Source: Jatrophihabitans sp.
GTDB taxonomy: Bacteria > Actinomycetota > Actinomycetes > Mycobacteriales > Jatrophihabitantaceae
Direction: 5' to 3'
NCBI GenBank assembly: GCA_025924515.1
Contig: JAICIE010000024.1
Coordinates: 1-34,380 of the forward strand
Length of the DNA: 34,380 nucleotides
Numbering within the stretch: the first letter of the stretch is position 1; each line of letters opens with the position of its first letter. Made by a program: the position numbers and the translations under genes. Below the pieces are notes generated by a model. The model made no database searches. It worked only from the letters and a program-made list of their open reading frames with translations, and was not told the DNA's origin. This document shows positions 7,142-15,704 of this stretch, piece by piece.

Positions 7142-9589
7142 GTGTCTCTCGCGATCATGGCTCCGGCCGCTCTGGAGACGGCTCCCGCCAGCCAGCTGAC
7201 GGTCATCGTCCCCACCCGCAACGAAGCCGACAACATCCCACCGTTGCTGGAGCGACTGGACCGAGCGCTCGCCGGACTCGACGCCGAGGTGCTGTTCGTC
7301 GACGACAGCGACGACGACACGCCCGAGCGGATCATCGCCGCCCGCGCCACCGCCGCGCACCCGGTGCGGGTGCTGCACCGGCCGCCTGAGGCACGCGCCG
7401 GCGGTCTCGGCTCTGCGGTGCTGCTCGGAATGGCGCAGAGCTCCGCCACGTGGGCCGTCGTCATGGACGGTGACCTGCAACACCCGCCGGAGGTCGTCCC
7501 CGAGCTGGTGCGGACTGGGGACACCAGCGGTGCCGACGTCGTCGTCGCCAGCCGCTACACCGGCGAGGGCAGCGCCTCCGGTCTGTCCTCCGCGCAGCGC
7601 AACTGGGTGTCGAAGGGCAGCACGATGCTGGCGCGTGGGATGTTCCCGCGCCAGATGCACGCCTGCACCGATCCCATGAGCGGATTCTTCGCGGTGCGGC
7701 TGGCCAGTCTCGACCTCAGCCGGTTGCGCCCCGACGGTTTCAAGATCCTGCTCGAGATCATCGCCCGGTCGCGGCGGCTCCACGTGGCGGAGCACCCGTT
7801 CACGTTCGCCGAGCGGCACGCCGGCGACAGCAAAGCGTCGTGGCGCGAGGGAATGATCTTCCTGCGCCGCCTGGCGGCCCTGCGCGGTGCCGCCTTCTTC
7901 GGTGGCAGGCATCCCGGTCTGACCAGAGGGCTGGCATTCGGCCTCGTGGGATGTTCAGGCATCCTGGTCAACTCGATCGCGTTGTGGGCCCTGGTGCAAG
8001 TAGTGCATGCGCCGCTGTTGGCGGCCGCCATCCTCGCCACCCAGTGCTCCACGACGTGGAACTTCCTGTGGATCGATAAGGCTGTCTTCCGCGGGCCGAA
8101 GACGCGCCGCACGGCGGTGCGGTTCCTCGGCTTCGCCGTCGTCAATAACGTGCTCCTTCTCATTCGCGTCCCGCTCCTCGCGCTGCTCGTCGACCACGCG
8201 CACGTCCACTACCTCGTCGCCAACGTCCTAACCCTTATCGCGGTCTTCGTCGGGCGCTTCGTGCTCTCCGACCGCGTCCTGTTCTCCCGGGAGGAACCCA
8301 TGACCATGCTCGCCGGCCGTTCGGCGCAGACCCGACACCCGTCGCCGGGCGCCGAGGATCGTGCGTCCGATGCCTCCGCGATGCGCCGACTCGGCCCGGT
8401 CGATGTCGTCGTCGACCTCACGGAGGGCGGCATCCCGCCGATCTCCAGGCTCATCAAGGCCGCGCCGCACTACTACTCGTTGCACGGCATCCTGACGATC
8501 AGCTCTACGGTAGAGCTTCCTGAGTTGGAGTACTTCTCCATTCCGGAACTGCCGTCGGGCACGCACGCGGACATCGACATCGCCCGCGGACGGTTCGGTG
8601 ACGGGCGCCCCCGGACCCGGCCGCGGGTGACGCAGTACGCGAATGCGCCGGCCGTCGCCTACCAGGAGCACCTGGGCCGCATCGGCTGCGACTTCTTCGT
8701 CGACATGTCCGATGGAGTGAAGGTGACTGTCGGTCCGCTGCTCGCCCGATCGCCGCACGTCCTCTACACCAATGTCATAGAAGCCCTGCTGCGGTTCCTG
8801 CTCGTGTCCAAGGGCTACATGCTGCTGCACTCGGCCTGCCTCGACTTCGGCGGTCGCGGCGTCATGCTGTCCGCGCTCACCGACACGGGAAAGACCGGGA
8901 CGGTGCTGCGGTTGCTGCGCGAGCACGGGGGTCGGTTCTTGTCCGACGACATGACGATCCTCGACGGCAAGGGTCGCGCGCTGTGCTACCCCAAGCCGTT
9001 GACCATCAGCCAGCACACCCTCCGGGCTGTGCAGGCGGGCGATCTGACCCGTTGGGAATGGCGGCGGCTGCGCGTGCAGAGCCGCGTGCATTCCAAGGAG
9101 GGGCGTGGCGTGGGCACCCGTCTGGGCGCCATGAACCTGCCGATCATGAGTCTCAACGCCACTACGCAGCGGATCGTCCCACCACCGAAGTATTTGGTGC
9201 AGCGACTGGTCCCCTGCGAGGGCGCGACGACTGTAGAGATCGACTCGCTGTTCGTGATCGAGCGCAGTGAGTTCCGGATGGAAGACATCCGCCCGGACGA
9301 GCTGATCGACGAGTTGATCGCCAACACCGACGACGCATACGGCTTCCCGCCGTTCCGGTATTTCGCACCTGCGCTCATGATCGACGACCTGGACTACGAC
9401 CAGTTGCGGGCCCGCGAACGGACGATCCTGGTCAGCGCGATGGCGCGCATCCGCGCCCGGCGACTGGCAACGCCCAACTTCAGCTGGGCCGAGCACATCA
9501 ATCAGCTCATGTGCGACGCCTCGGACCTCGTCGACGTCCACATCGCGGAGCCGAGCGTCATCCGCGAGCGTAGCCCCGAACTGTCCTGA
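7142..9589 (+). CDS. GT2 glycosyltransferase - GtrA - HPr-kinase-like fusion
   Basis: 815 residues from a GTG at 7142, with GGAGG 9 nt upstream. Residues about 18-250 are a DPM-synthase-type GT2 domain: VIVPTRNEADN, LFVDDSDDDT, the metal site MDGDLQHPPE and DPMSGFFAVR. Residues about 260-385 are a four-helix GtrA-type membrane domain. From about 415 to the end is a soluble domain like the HPr kinase/phosphorylase P-loop fold: LLHSACLDFGG, the Walker-A-like ALTDTGKTGT (about 577-586) and LSDDMTIL. GT2-GtrA fusions are known to charge and flip polyprenyl-phosphate sugars. The kinase-like third domain is unusual. A strong internal ribosome-binding site at the junction (ATG at 8300, in frame) hints that two genes were fused or that the third domain is also made alone. 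A PMT-type enzyme follows. Confidence 0.85.
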   Translation: MSLAIMAPAALETAPASQLTVIVPTRNEADNIPPLLERLDRALAGLDAEVLFVDDSDDDTPERIIAARATAAHPVRVLHRPPEARAGGLGSAVLLGMAQSSATWAVVMDGDLQHPPEVVPELVRTGDTSGADVVVASRYTGEGSASGLSSAQRNWVSKGSTMLARGMFPRQMHACTDPMSGFFAVRLASLDLSRLRPDGFKILLEIIARSRRLHVAEHPFTFAERHAGDSKASWREGMIFLRRLAALRGAAFFGGRHPGLTRGLAFGLVGCSGILVNSIALWALVQVVHAPLLAAAILATQCSTTWNFLWIDKAVFRGPKTRRTAVRFLGFAVVNNVLLLIRVPLLALLVDHAHVHYLVANVLTLIAVFVGRFVLSDRVLFSREEPMTMLAGRSAQTRHPSPGAEDRASDASAMRRLGPVDVVVDLTEGGIPPISRLIKAAPHYYSLHGILTISSTVELPELEYFSIPELPSGTHADIDIARGRFGDGRPRTRPRVTQYANAPAVAYQEHLGRIGCDFFVDMSDGVKVTVGPLLARSPHVLYTNVIEALLRFLLVSKGYMLLHSACLDFGGRGVMLSALTDTGKTGTVLRLLREHGGRFLSDDMTILDGKGRALCYPKPLTISQHTLRAVQAGDLTRWEWRRLRVQSRVHSKEGRGVGTRLGAMNLPIMSLNATTQRIVPPPKYLVQRLVPCEGATTVEIDSLFVIERSEFRMEDIRPDELIDELIANTDDAYGFPPFRYFAPALMIDDLDYDQLRARERTILVSAMARIRARRLATPNFSWAEHINQLMCDASDLVDVHIAEPSVIRERSPELS
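8289..8302 (+). promoter_or_regulatory. internal ribosome-binding site and in-frame ATG within the fusion
   Basis: GGGAGGAACCCATG sits exactly where the GtrA domain ends, in frame with the 7142 gene (codon 387). The Shine-Dalgarno core and 5-6 nt spacing are better than those of many real starts in the window. Either it is a relic of a formerly separate gene, or it drives internal initiation of a 429-residue kinase-like protein. Confidence 0.55.
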
Positions 9590-9735
9590 CCCAGTACGAA
9601 CTGGACGTGCCATGAAGCCCACAAAGTTCCTGCCTGCCGACGGCGCCGCCGACCGGTCGCGCCGGGCGGCGGCGGGCAATCGCCGAGTTGAACCACGCTC
9701 GACGACGCTGTACGTGTCGGTCGACTCGGGGCGTT

Positions 9736-11322
9736 GTGAGCGCTGACGTCGAACTGAGGCGGCCGGTGGACGAACTCGACTACCCACCGCCGCTGTCTGT
9801 GTACCTTCGGCTGCGCGTGCGGCTGGCCGTCGAGCTGGAACGGCACGGTCCCTACCGCCTGCTGCTTCTGATCATCGTCGTGGTCGCCGCGGCACTGCGC
9901 TACGTCGGTCTCGGCGCGGTCGGATTGAACAGCGACGAATCCGTGTACGCCGGCCAGGCAGCCTCCCTGGCCGGCAATCCGCGCTTCGACGGGCTGTTCC
10001 CGATCGTCCGCGCCCACCCGTTGCTAACGCAGATTTTGATGTCGCCGCTCTACCGCGACGGGACCCCGGACACCGTGGGCCGCTATCTCACCGCCCTGTT
10101 CGGGGTCGGTACCGTCCTGCTCGTCTTCGCCGCCGGTGCAGTGCTGTACGACCGGCGCGTAGGGGTGGTCGCGGCGGCGCTGCTCGCTGTCATGCCGTAC
10201 CACGTCGTCATCAGCCGGCAGATCATGCTCGACGGCCCGATGACGTTCTTCAGCACCGCCGCCGTCCTCTGCCTCGCGCTGGCCGCGTCGGGCCCCAAGC
10301 GGCGCCGCTGGCTGGTGGCGTGCGGGGCGATGCTCGGCCTGGCGGCGCTGTCGAAGGAGATCGCGATCGTCCTCGTGGGATCGCTGTTCGTGTTCCTGTC
10401 GCTGGAAAACAGGCTTTGGCGGCCGGTGCGATTCCCGCTCATCGCCCTCATCCTCACCGTCGGCCTGGCGTTCTCGTACCCAGTCCTCACCGTCCTGTCC
10501 GGCGGCAGCAGCCGAGGGCAGTCCTACCTGATCTGGCAGCTCACCCGGCAGCCGAACCACTCGTTCTACTTCTATCTGCTCGACGTCGGCGGGTCGATCG
10601 GCTTCGGGATCCTCGCTGCCGCTCTGCTGGGACTGTTCGCCCGTCGCTGGAGCGGGCGATCGGCCACGTGGCGAGAGACGCTCCTCATCTCCTGGTTGGC
10701 CATTCCCGTCCTGTTCTTCGAGATGTGGCCGGTCAAGGGCTTCTCGTACCTGCTGCCGCTCGCACCAGTCCTCGTGGTACTGGCCGCCCGCGCAGTCGTT
10801 CCGATTCCCGAGCTGTTGCGAACGCGCACACGCAAATGGGTGAGCGCCGCGCTCGTGGCGGCGCTAATGGTCGCTGCGGCCGTGCCGTCGGTGCTCGACG
10901 TGATCCGTCCCCCCTCCACGGGCCTGGCCGGTGCCGGCGGGCTTCCAGGCGGCCGGGAGACCGGCCGGTGGATCGCACAGAACACGCCGGGAGGAGCCTC
11001 CTTCCTCACGATCGGTCCGTCGATGGCGAACCTGATCATGTACTACAGCGGCCGGCGGGCGGACGGGCTCTCGGTCAGCCCCAACCCACTGCACCGCAAC
11101 CCCGCATACCAAGCTGTGGTCAACGCCGACGCCGACCTGCGCAACGGCGATTACCAGTACGTCGTCTGGGACGCCTACTCGGCGCGCCGCTCGCAGACGT
11201 TCTCGGAGCGCGCCACGGAGCTGGTGCACCGGTTCAACGGCGCGGCCGTGCACTACGAATACGGCGCAGGGCATGGCAAGAATCGCCAGGCGATCGTTGT
11301 GGTCTACGAGGTGACCCCGTGA
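9736..11322 (+). CDS. PMT/ArnT-type membrane glycosyltransferase (GT39/GT83-like)
   Basis: 528 residues if started at the GTG at 9736; the frame extends to a TTG at 9688 with unlikely sequence, so the later start is preferred. After a short charged N-terminus the protein has many hydrophobic helices between residues about 40 and 400. The first outside loop carries the acidic pair NSDESVYAGQAASLAG typical of polyprenyl-phosphate-sugar-dependent GT-C enzymes, followed by MLDGPMTFF. The C-terminal ~130 residues are soluble and probably extracytoplasmic (GRETGRWIAQNTP...). It likely transfers a sugar from a lipid phosphate donor onto protein, lipid or glycan outside the membrane. It follows the donor-making fusion after 146 nt, and its stop overlaps the next start (GTGA), showing translational coupling. 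Confidence 0.85.
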   Translation: MSADVELRRPVDELDYPPPLSVYLRLRVRLAVELERHGPYRLLLLIIVVVAAALRYVGLGAVGLNSDESVYAGQAASLAGNPRFDGLFPIVRAHPLLTQILMSPLYRDGTPDTVGRYLTALFGVGTVLLVFAAGAVLYDRRVGVVAAALLAVMPYHVVISRQIMLDGPMTFFSTAAVLCLALAASGPKRRRWLVACGAMLGLAALSKEIAIVLVGSLFVFLSLENRLWRPVRFPLIALILTVGLAFSYPVLTVLSGGSSRGQSYLIWQLTRQPNHSFYFYLLDVGGSIGFGILAAALLGLFARRWSGRSATWRETLLISWLAIPVLFFEMWPVKGFSYLLPLAPVLVVLAARAVVPIPELLRTRTRKWVSAALVAALMVAAAVPSVLDVIRPPSTGLAGAGGLPGGRETGRWIAQNTPGGASFLTIGPSMANLIMYYSGRRADGLSVSPNPLHRNPAYQAVVNADADLRNGDYQYVVWDAYSARRSQTFSERATELVHRFNGAAVHYEYGAGHGKNRQAIVVVYEVTP

Positions 11323-12641
11323 GAGTTGCACTGGCGGCGCTGGCCGCCGCCGCGACGGCCGCGCTGTCGGGAACCGCGGCCGCCGCGCCCGCCGACGGGC
11401 CGGCCGCGACCGCGACGACGCCGATCCGGCACGTCGTCCTGATGATGCAGACCGGCCACAGCTTCGACAACTACTTCCGCGACTGGCCCGGCGCGGACGG
11501 GGCCAGGAATGTCAGCTGCCAGGTGACGTCGAAACGCGCGCGGTGCATATCGCCGTTCGCATTCACGCCTCGGATCGCAGAGCGGCCGTTGCGTACCACC
11601 GCCGCACTCGAGACGGTCGCGGTCGACCGCGGCCGCATGGACGGGTTCGTGCGGGCGCAGGCAACGCGCGACACCAGCGGTTACATGGCCATGGGGTACT
11701 ACCGGTCGCGAGACATGCCGGTGCTGACCGGCCTCGCGCGCCACGGCGTCCTCTTCGACCACTGGTTCTCCGGAGTTCCCGGCGGCACGATCGCGAACCG
11801 GCTGTTCTCGGCGACGGCTCAGTCGCCGGGCGACGTGGGCGCGGTGCCGGCGCGAGGCTGGGACCTCGGCCCGACCATCTTCGACCGGCTCGAGGCGGCC
11901 GGTCTGCCCTGGCGGATCTACGTGCAGAACTACGAGCCCGCACTGACGGTCGAGACCGCATCAAAGAACCAGCGGCTGGGCGGCCAACTCGCCCGCGTGC
12001 CCGTGCTGGCGACGCGTCGCTATCTCAACGACCCGAAGTTCATGAGCCATGTCGTCGACCTGTCCCAGTACTACCGAGACGTGCGCACGGGGGAGGCACC
12101 GGCGGTCTCGTTCGTCGTCAGCACCACGCAGAGCGAGCAGGCTCCCAAGCCGCCCGACAAGGGACAGCGGCTCGCGAGATCCGTGGTCAACGCGCTGATC
12201 GCCAGCCCCGCGTGGTCGAGCTCAGCCTTCCTGCTTCAGTACGACTCGGGCGGCGGCTTCTACGACCACGTGACCCCGCCCCTTCTCGCCGGAAGCCGCG
12301 CGGGGATCCGGGTGCCGGCCATCCTGATCAGTCCTTACGCGCATGCGGGAGCGGTCGACCACCATCAGCACGACGCAGCGTCAGCGTTGCGCTTCCTCGA
12401 GCAGAACTGGCGGTTGCCCGCGCTGTCGAGCCGTGATGCTGGCGCCGCCGGGCTCGCCGACGCGCTGCATTTCCGCGGAAGTCCCGCGCAGGGCAACCTC
12501 CTCCCCACGACGGTTCGCCACCCGGTGCCGCAACCGCGGCGCCTCCCGCTGTATGTCGGATACGTGTCCGCGCTCGTCGTCGCGGCGCTCCTGCTCGGCT
12601 GGGCCGCACGGAACCAGCGGGTCCGGAGGTTGGTCGGATGA
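11319..12641 (+). CDS. anchored phosphoesterase-family protein, degenerate active site
   Basis: 440 residues from the GTG at 11319, which overlaps the upstream stop by four bases; the longer open frame back to 10320 is another reading frame of the upstream gene. It has a signal peptide ending near TAAAAPA, a phospholipase-C/acid-phosphatase-like (alkaline phosphatase superfamily) domain, and a C-terminal membrane helix (YVGYVSALVVAALLLGW) with a basic tail. Family landmarks are clear: the nucleophile region FDHWFSGVPGGTIANRLF, GGFYDHVTPP and AILISPYAHAG. However, the first metal motif, normally ENRSFDxYF, reads TGHSFDNYF, and the later DE-x-GGF motif reads DSGGGF. Acidic ligands are missing, so catalysis may be altered or lost. 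It is membrane-bound outside the cell, and its stop overlaps the next ATG. Confidence 0.8.
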   Translation: MRVALAALAAAATAALSGTAAAAPADGPAATATTPIRHVVLMMQTGHSFDNYFRDWPGADGARNVSCQVTSKRARCISPFAFTPRIAERPLRTTAALETVAVDRGRMDGFVRAQATRDTSGYMAMGYYRSRDMPVLTGLARHGVLFDHWFSGVPGGTIANRLFSATAQSPGDVGAVPARGWDLGPTIFDRLEAAGLPWRIYVQNYEPALTVETASKNQRLGGQLARVPVLATRRYLNDPKFMSHVVDLSQYYRDVRTGEAPAVSFVVSTTQSEQAPKPPDKGQRLARSVVNALIASPAWSSSAFLLQYDSGGGFYDHVTPPLLAGSRAGIRVPAILISPYAHAGAVDHHQHDAASALRFLEQNWRLPALSSRDAGAAGLADALHFRGSPAQGNLLPTTVRHPVPQPRRLPLYVGYVSALVVAALLLGWAARNQRVRRLVG

Positions 12642-14308
12642 GCACACACACCCGGCGCGGCGCGCGGCTCGTCGGCCACGTCCGGCTGATCGCCGTGCTG
12701 GTCGTCCTCCTCGGCGTGCTCGAGATGGAGCTGCCCAGCTGGGCACAGGCCGATCCGTCCTACGGCACGGTGTACATCCAGACGGTCCCCGCGCTCAGCG
12801 GCGTCCGCCTGACGGTCGAGGGCACGGAGGTCACCACCTCCGGCCTGGGAGCCGGCGTGGTCTCCGTCGCAGATATCAACGGCATCGCCTCGCATGTCCA
12901 GCTGGCGAGTTCCCAGGCGGGCCCCACAACGTTCGTCTCCATCTCGCGCATCCTTTCCGGCGCGCACCTGCCCAGAGAGAGCCACCTGACGATCGGGCTG
13001 GACGTTCGTTCGCGGGTGAATCTCGCACTGTCCGCCGGCACGGACCGGGTGCCGCTGTCCCTGGTGCACGAGGTTCGTCTGCACTCGGTGACGGGCACGA
13101 TCAAGGACATCGACCCCCGCGGCAATCCGACGGTGACGATGGAATCGCGGCGGGTGCATCTGGTGAGCGGCGCGCTCGTAGCTCAGCGAGTGACCTGGTC
13201 GGTCGACCGGGTCCAATCGAGCTCGGGACTGGCCTTCACGACCGCGCAGCCGACGTTCGACCCGCTGTACCACGGCACGTGGCCTCTCGTGGTCACCACC
13301 GTCAAGGGCAACGTGCGTATCGACACCGTTCCGCGGACTCCCGGCGTCGTGTTCCTGCTCGAGGGTGCGACTGCGACCACCGGGCCGGACGGGTCGGCCG
13401 TGGTGCCGGTCACCGACCTCAACAATTTGGACCGTCAGTTGCGGCTGGACACCCAACAGGCGGGACCGCTGCGGGTCTCAAACGCTCGGATCAGGCGCAT
13501 GCCTCCGCCGGGGATCCGGCAGCGCCGACTGCTCGTGGCTCTGGACGTGTGGCGGCCGGTACGGTTGCGCTTCATCGATCACGCAGGGACGCCGGTCCCG
13601 TTGTCGAGGATTTCGAGCGTCCAACTGAGCGCCGACAACACCCTGCGGTCGCTGTCGGGAGTGGACCTGCAGTCCCCGGCGCTGTTGCTCAAAACCGTGG
13701 CCATGGACGTGGGCGGTCACTGGCAGTCCCGCCCGGTGACCTATTCCGTGCTGTCGGTGGGGGTCGACGGCAGCAACGCGGTGTTCTCCGGTACCCAGCG
13801 GTTCCGTCCGGTGGACGGGGGGACCTGGACGGTCACCCTGTCGGTGTTCGCGCTCAAGATCGTCGCTAGCGACGCGCTGCTGGGGATCGGGGTGTCGTCC
13901 GGCGCGGTGCTCGTCCGTCCGGACGGCAGCACCATGACCGTCCGGTTGGGACGCTCGGGAGAGGTCCGGATCGACTCGCTCGGCCGCGGGACCTACACCA
14001 TGCAACTCGAGGCAGCCGCAGTGGGCAGCCGGACCACCGTCCTGGTGTCCCGCGACGACGTCGTCAAGCTCAGAGTGGTCACCCTCACCGACGCGTTGAT
14101 TGTGTCCGCGTTGTTCCTGATCCTGCTGGGCGGCATGGTCGTGGTCGGCGTGGTGGTCGCAGCGCGGAGAGCCGCGGCCGCAGCGGCGGACGAAACGAGA
14201 CCCGCGTCAGCAATGGGCGCTGACGGCACGGATGAGCCGAGCGAGCGGACGGCCACCAACACCGCTGAAGTCACAGCGGCGCCCAGGCGCACGGAGGTTC
14301 GCCGATGA
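12638..14308 (+). CDS. membrane-anchored protein with two long internal repeats
   Basis: 556 residues from an ATG whose ATGA overlaps the upstream stop. An N-terminal signal or anchor (LIAVLVVLLGVLEMEL) precedes a large beta-rich outer part, then a membrane helix near 473-500 (LIVSALFLILLGGMVVVGVVV) and a short cytoplasmic tail. The outer part contains two homologous units: one starts at GTVYIQTVPALSGVRLTVEG (about 43) with SSQAGP and GLDVRSRVNL, the other at GNVRIDTVPRTPGVVFLLEG (about 226) with TQQAGP and ALDVWRPVRL. A third carboxypeptidase-regulatory-like stretch may lie near 410-470 (GAVLVRPDGSTMTVRL). I know no named family. It sits between the phosphoesterase and the GH99-like gene, coupled to both, and probably acts as a scaffold or adhesin of that machinery. 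Confidence 0.8.
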   Translation: MSTHTRRGARLVGHVRLIAVLVVLLGVLEMELPSWAQADPSYGTVYIQTVPALSGVRLTVEGTEVTTSGLGAGVVSVADINGIASHVQLASSQAGPTTFVSISRILSGAHLPRESHLTIGLDVRSRVNLALSAGTDRVPLSLVHEVRLHSVTGTIKDIDPRGNPTVTMESRRVHLVSGALVAQRVTWSVDRVQSSSGLAFTTAQPTFDPLYHGTWPLVVTTVKGNVRIDTVPRTPGVVFLLEGATATTGPDGSAVVPVTDLNNLDRQLRLDTQQAGPLRVSNARIRRMPPPGIRQRRLLVALDVWRPVRLRFIDHAGTPVPLSRISSVQLSADNTLRSLSGVDLQSPALLLKTVAMDVGGHWQSRPVTYSVLSVGVDGSNAVFSGTQRFRPVDGGTWTVTLSVFALKIVASDALLGIGVSSGAVLVRPDGSTMTVRLGRSGEVRIDSLGRGTYTMQLEAAAVGSRTTVLVSRDDVVKLRVVTLTDALIVSALFLILLGGMVVVGVVVAARRAAAAAADETRPASAMGADGTDEPSERTATNTAEVTAAPRRTEVRR

Positions 14309-15573
14309 GAAGCGCCGCTGCCGGACGGCAGGTCACAGCTTGCAGAACACTTCCGGTTCTGCTGCTCGTCGTGCTGATGTTGACATGCGCCGGCCTGCCT
14401 TCGGCGGGAGCAGCGCCGGTGGGGGGTACGCCGACCGCCGCCAGCCCCGACCCGCATATTCCGGTCTACGCCTACTTCTATCAGTGGTTCTCACGAACCT
14501 CGTGGGACCGCGCCAAAGCCGACTTTCCCGTGGTCGGCAAGTACAGCAGCGACGATCCGCGCATACTGCGCACGCAACTGTCCGAGGCGAGAACGGCCGG
14601 AATCGACGGCTTCCTCACGTCGTGGAAGAGCACCCCTACGCTCAATCGCCGACTGCAACTGCTGATCAAGATGGCTCATCCGGCTGGCCTCGACGTCGGG
14701 GTCGTTTACGAGGCACTCGACTTCCAGCGCAAGCCGCTGCCGATCGCCACTGTGCGGCGTGATCTCACCTTGCTGATCAACCGCTGGGGGCCGAGCCTCC
14801 GGTCTTCCTACTTCGGCAAACCGGTGATCATCTGGACCGGGACGAACGACTTCAGCCGAGGCGACATCCAGTCCGTGCGCAACGTGCTCGGCGACCGCGC
14901 AATCCTGCTCGCTGCGTCGAAAAACGTGGCCGACTACCGAGCGATCGCTGATCTGGTCGACGGAGAGGCGTACTACTGGTCGTCCGCCGATCCGAACTCA
15001 GCGTTCACCAAGACGAAGCTGGAGGACTTCGGCAAGGCGGTCCACGCGAACCACCAGATTTGGATCGCGCCTGCCGCCTCCGGCTTCGACGGGCGCACCC
15101 TCGGGCAAACCCGGGTTATCCCGCGCGACGGCGGGCAGACCCTGATCCGCGGCCTCGACAACGCCTACCGCAGCAAGCCGGACGCCGTCGGGGTGATCAG
15201 CTGGAACGAGTGGTCGGAGAACACCTACATCGAGCCCGGCGAGCGCTACGGCACCCAGGAGATGCGCGCGCTGCGGACCTATCTGGGCTCCCACGTCGCG
15301 GCCCCGCGCCGGGCGAACGCACACCAGTCCGGCTCGTGGTCGGGGTTGAAGGGACTAGCGGCGTTGGCGATCATCACCTTCCTGGGTGCGCTCGTCCTGA
15401 CCTGGTACATCACGCACGTCCAGTCCGCCCGCGCTCGGCGCCGCCGCTCGCGCGACGGCCGGCGGCCTCCTCGGCCCGGGAACGCCGCCGATGACGACAG
15501 CCCCAGCCAGCCGCCTAGCCACCGCGCCGAGCGCCTGATGGCGGTCGGTGGGTCCGGTCGACGCGCTCGCTGA
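14305..15573 (+). CDS. anchored GH99/GH71-like glycoside hydrolase
   Basis: 422 residues; the ATG overlaps the upstream stop (ATGA). A signal peptide (PVLLLVVLMLTCAGLPSAGA) is followed by a TIM-barrel-type domain starting VYAYFYQWFS and ending with SWNEWSENTYIEPG near residue 300, the acidic signature of GH99-like and related endo-acting glycosidases. A C-terminal helix near 352-372 (LAALAIITFLGALVLTWYI) and a very basic tail anchor it with the enzyme outside. Known GH99 enzymes cut alpha-mannose linkages inside glycans; the substrate here is unknown. As the last gene of the coupled set, it could trim or release the glycan made by the upstream enzymes. The catalytic Glu residues appear intact. 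Confidence 0.8.
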   Translation: MRSAAAGRQVTACRTLPVLLLVVLMLTCAGLPSAGAAPVGGTPTAASPDPHIPVYAYFYQWFSRTSWDRAKADFPVVGKYSSDDPRILRTQLSEARTAGIDGFLTSWKSTPTLNRRLQLLIKMAHPAGLDVGVVYEALDFQRKPLPIATVRRDLTLLINRWGPSLRSSYFGKPVIIWTGTNDFSRGDIQSVRNVLGDRAILLAASKNVADYRAIADLVDGEAYYWSSADPNSAFTKTKLEDFGKAVHANHQIWIAPAASGFDGRTLGQTRVIPRDGGQTLIRGLDNAYRSKPDAVGVISWNEWSENTYIEPGERYGTQEMRALRTYLGSHVAAPRRANAHQSGSWSGLKGLAALAIITFLGALVLTWYITHVQSARARRRRSRDGRRPPRPGNAADDDSPSQPPSHRAERLMAVGGSGRRAR

Positions 15574-15680
15574 ATCGTCGAAGCGTTCGTCTCATATCCG
15601 CGCACGAGGACAACTCGCAATCCCCATTCTAGGGTTGCAGGGCCGGTGGTCAGCCAACTGCCTGCCGGACGGTTTAGCTC

Positions 15681-15704
15681 GCGAGATCGGGGGGTCTCGC
15701 AATG
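15681..15704 (+). promoter_or_regulatory. hairpin presenting the Shine-Dalgarno of the phosphatase gene
   Basis: GCGAGA (15681-15686) can pair with TCTCGC (15695-15700), placing the GGGGGG Shine-Dalgarno in the 8-nt loop, with the ATG at 15702 directly after. Such a stem could modulate initiation. No known riboswitch was recognised in the 128-bp leader. Confidence 0.4.

Noticed and set aside
8228..9787. 519-codon minus-strand frame opposite the kinase-like domain
   Set aside because: Shadow of a high-GC gene; no domain, start site or ribosome-binding site of its own.
10320..12641. 773-codon open frame covering the phosphoesterase
   Set aside because: Its first third is an out-of-frame reading of the PMT-type gene (Arg/Pro-rich, no hydrophobic pattern). 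The real start is the GTG at 11319 overlapping the upstream stop.
15574..15701. riboswitch (c-di-GMP or c-di-AMP class) in the phosphatase leader
   Set aside because: The leader has G/C-rich pairing potential, but the conserved cores of these classes could not be found.
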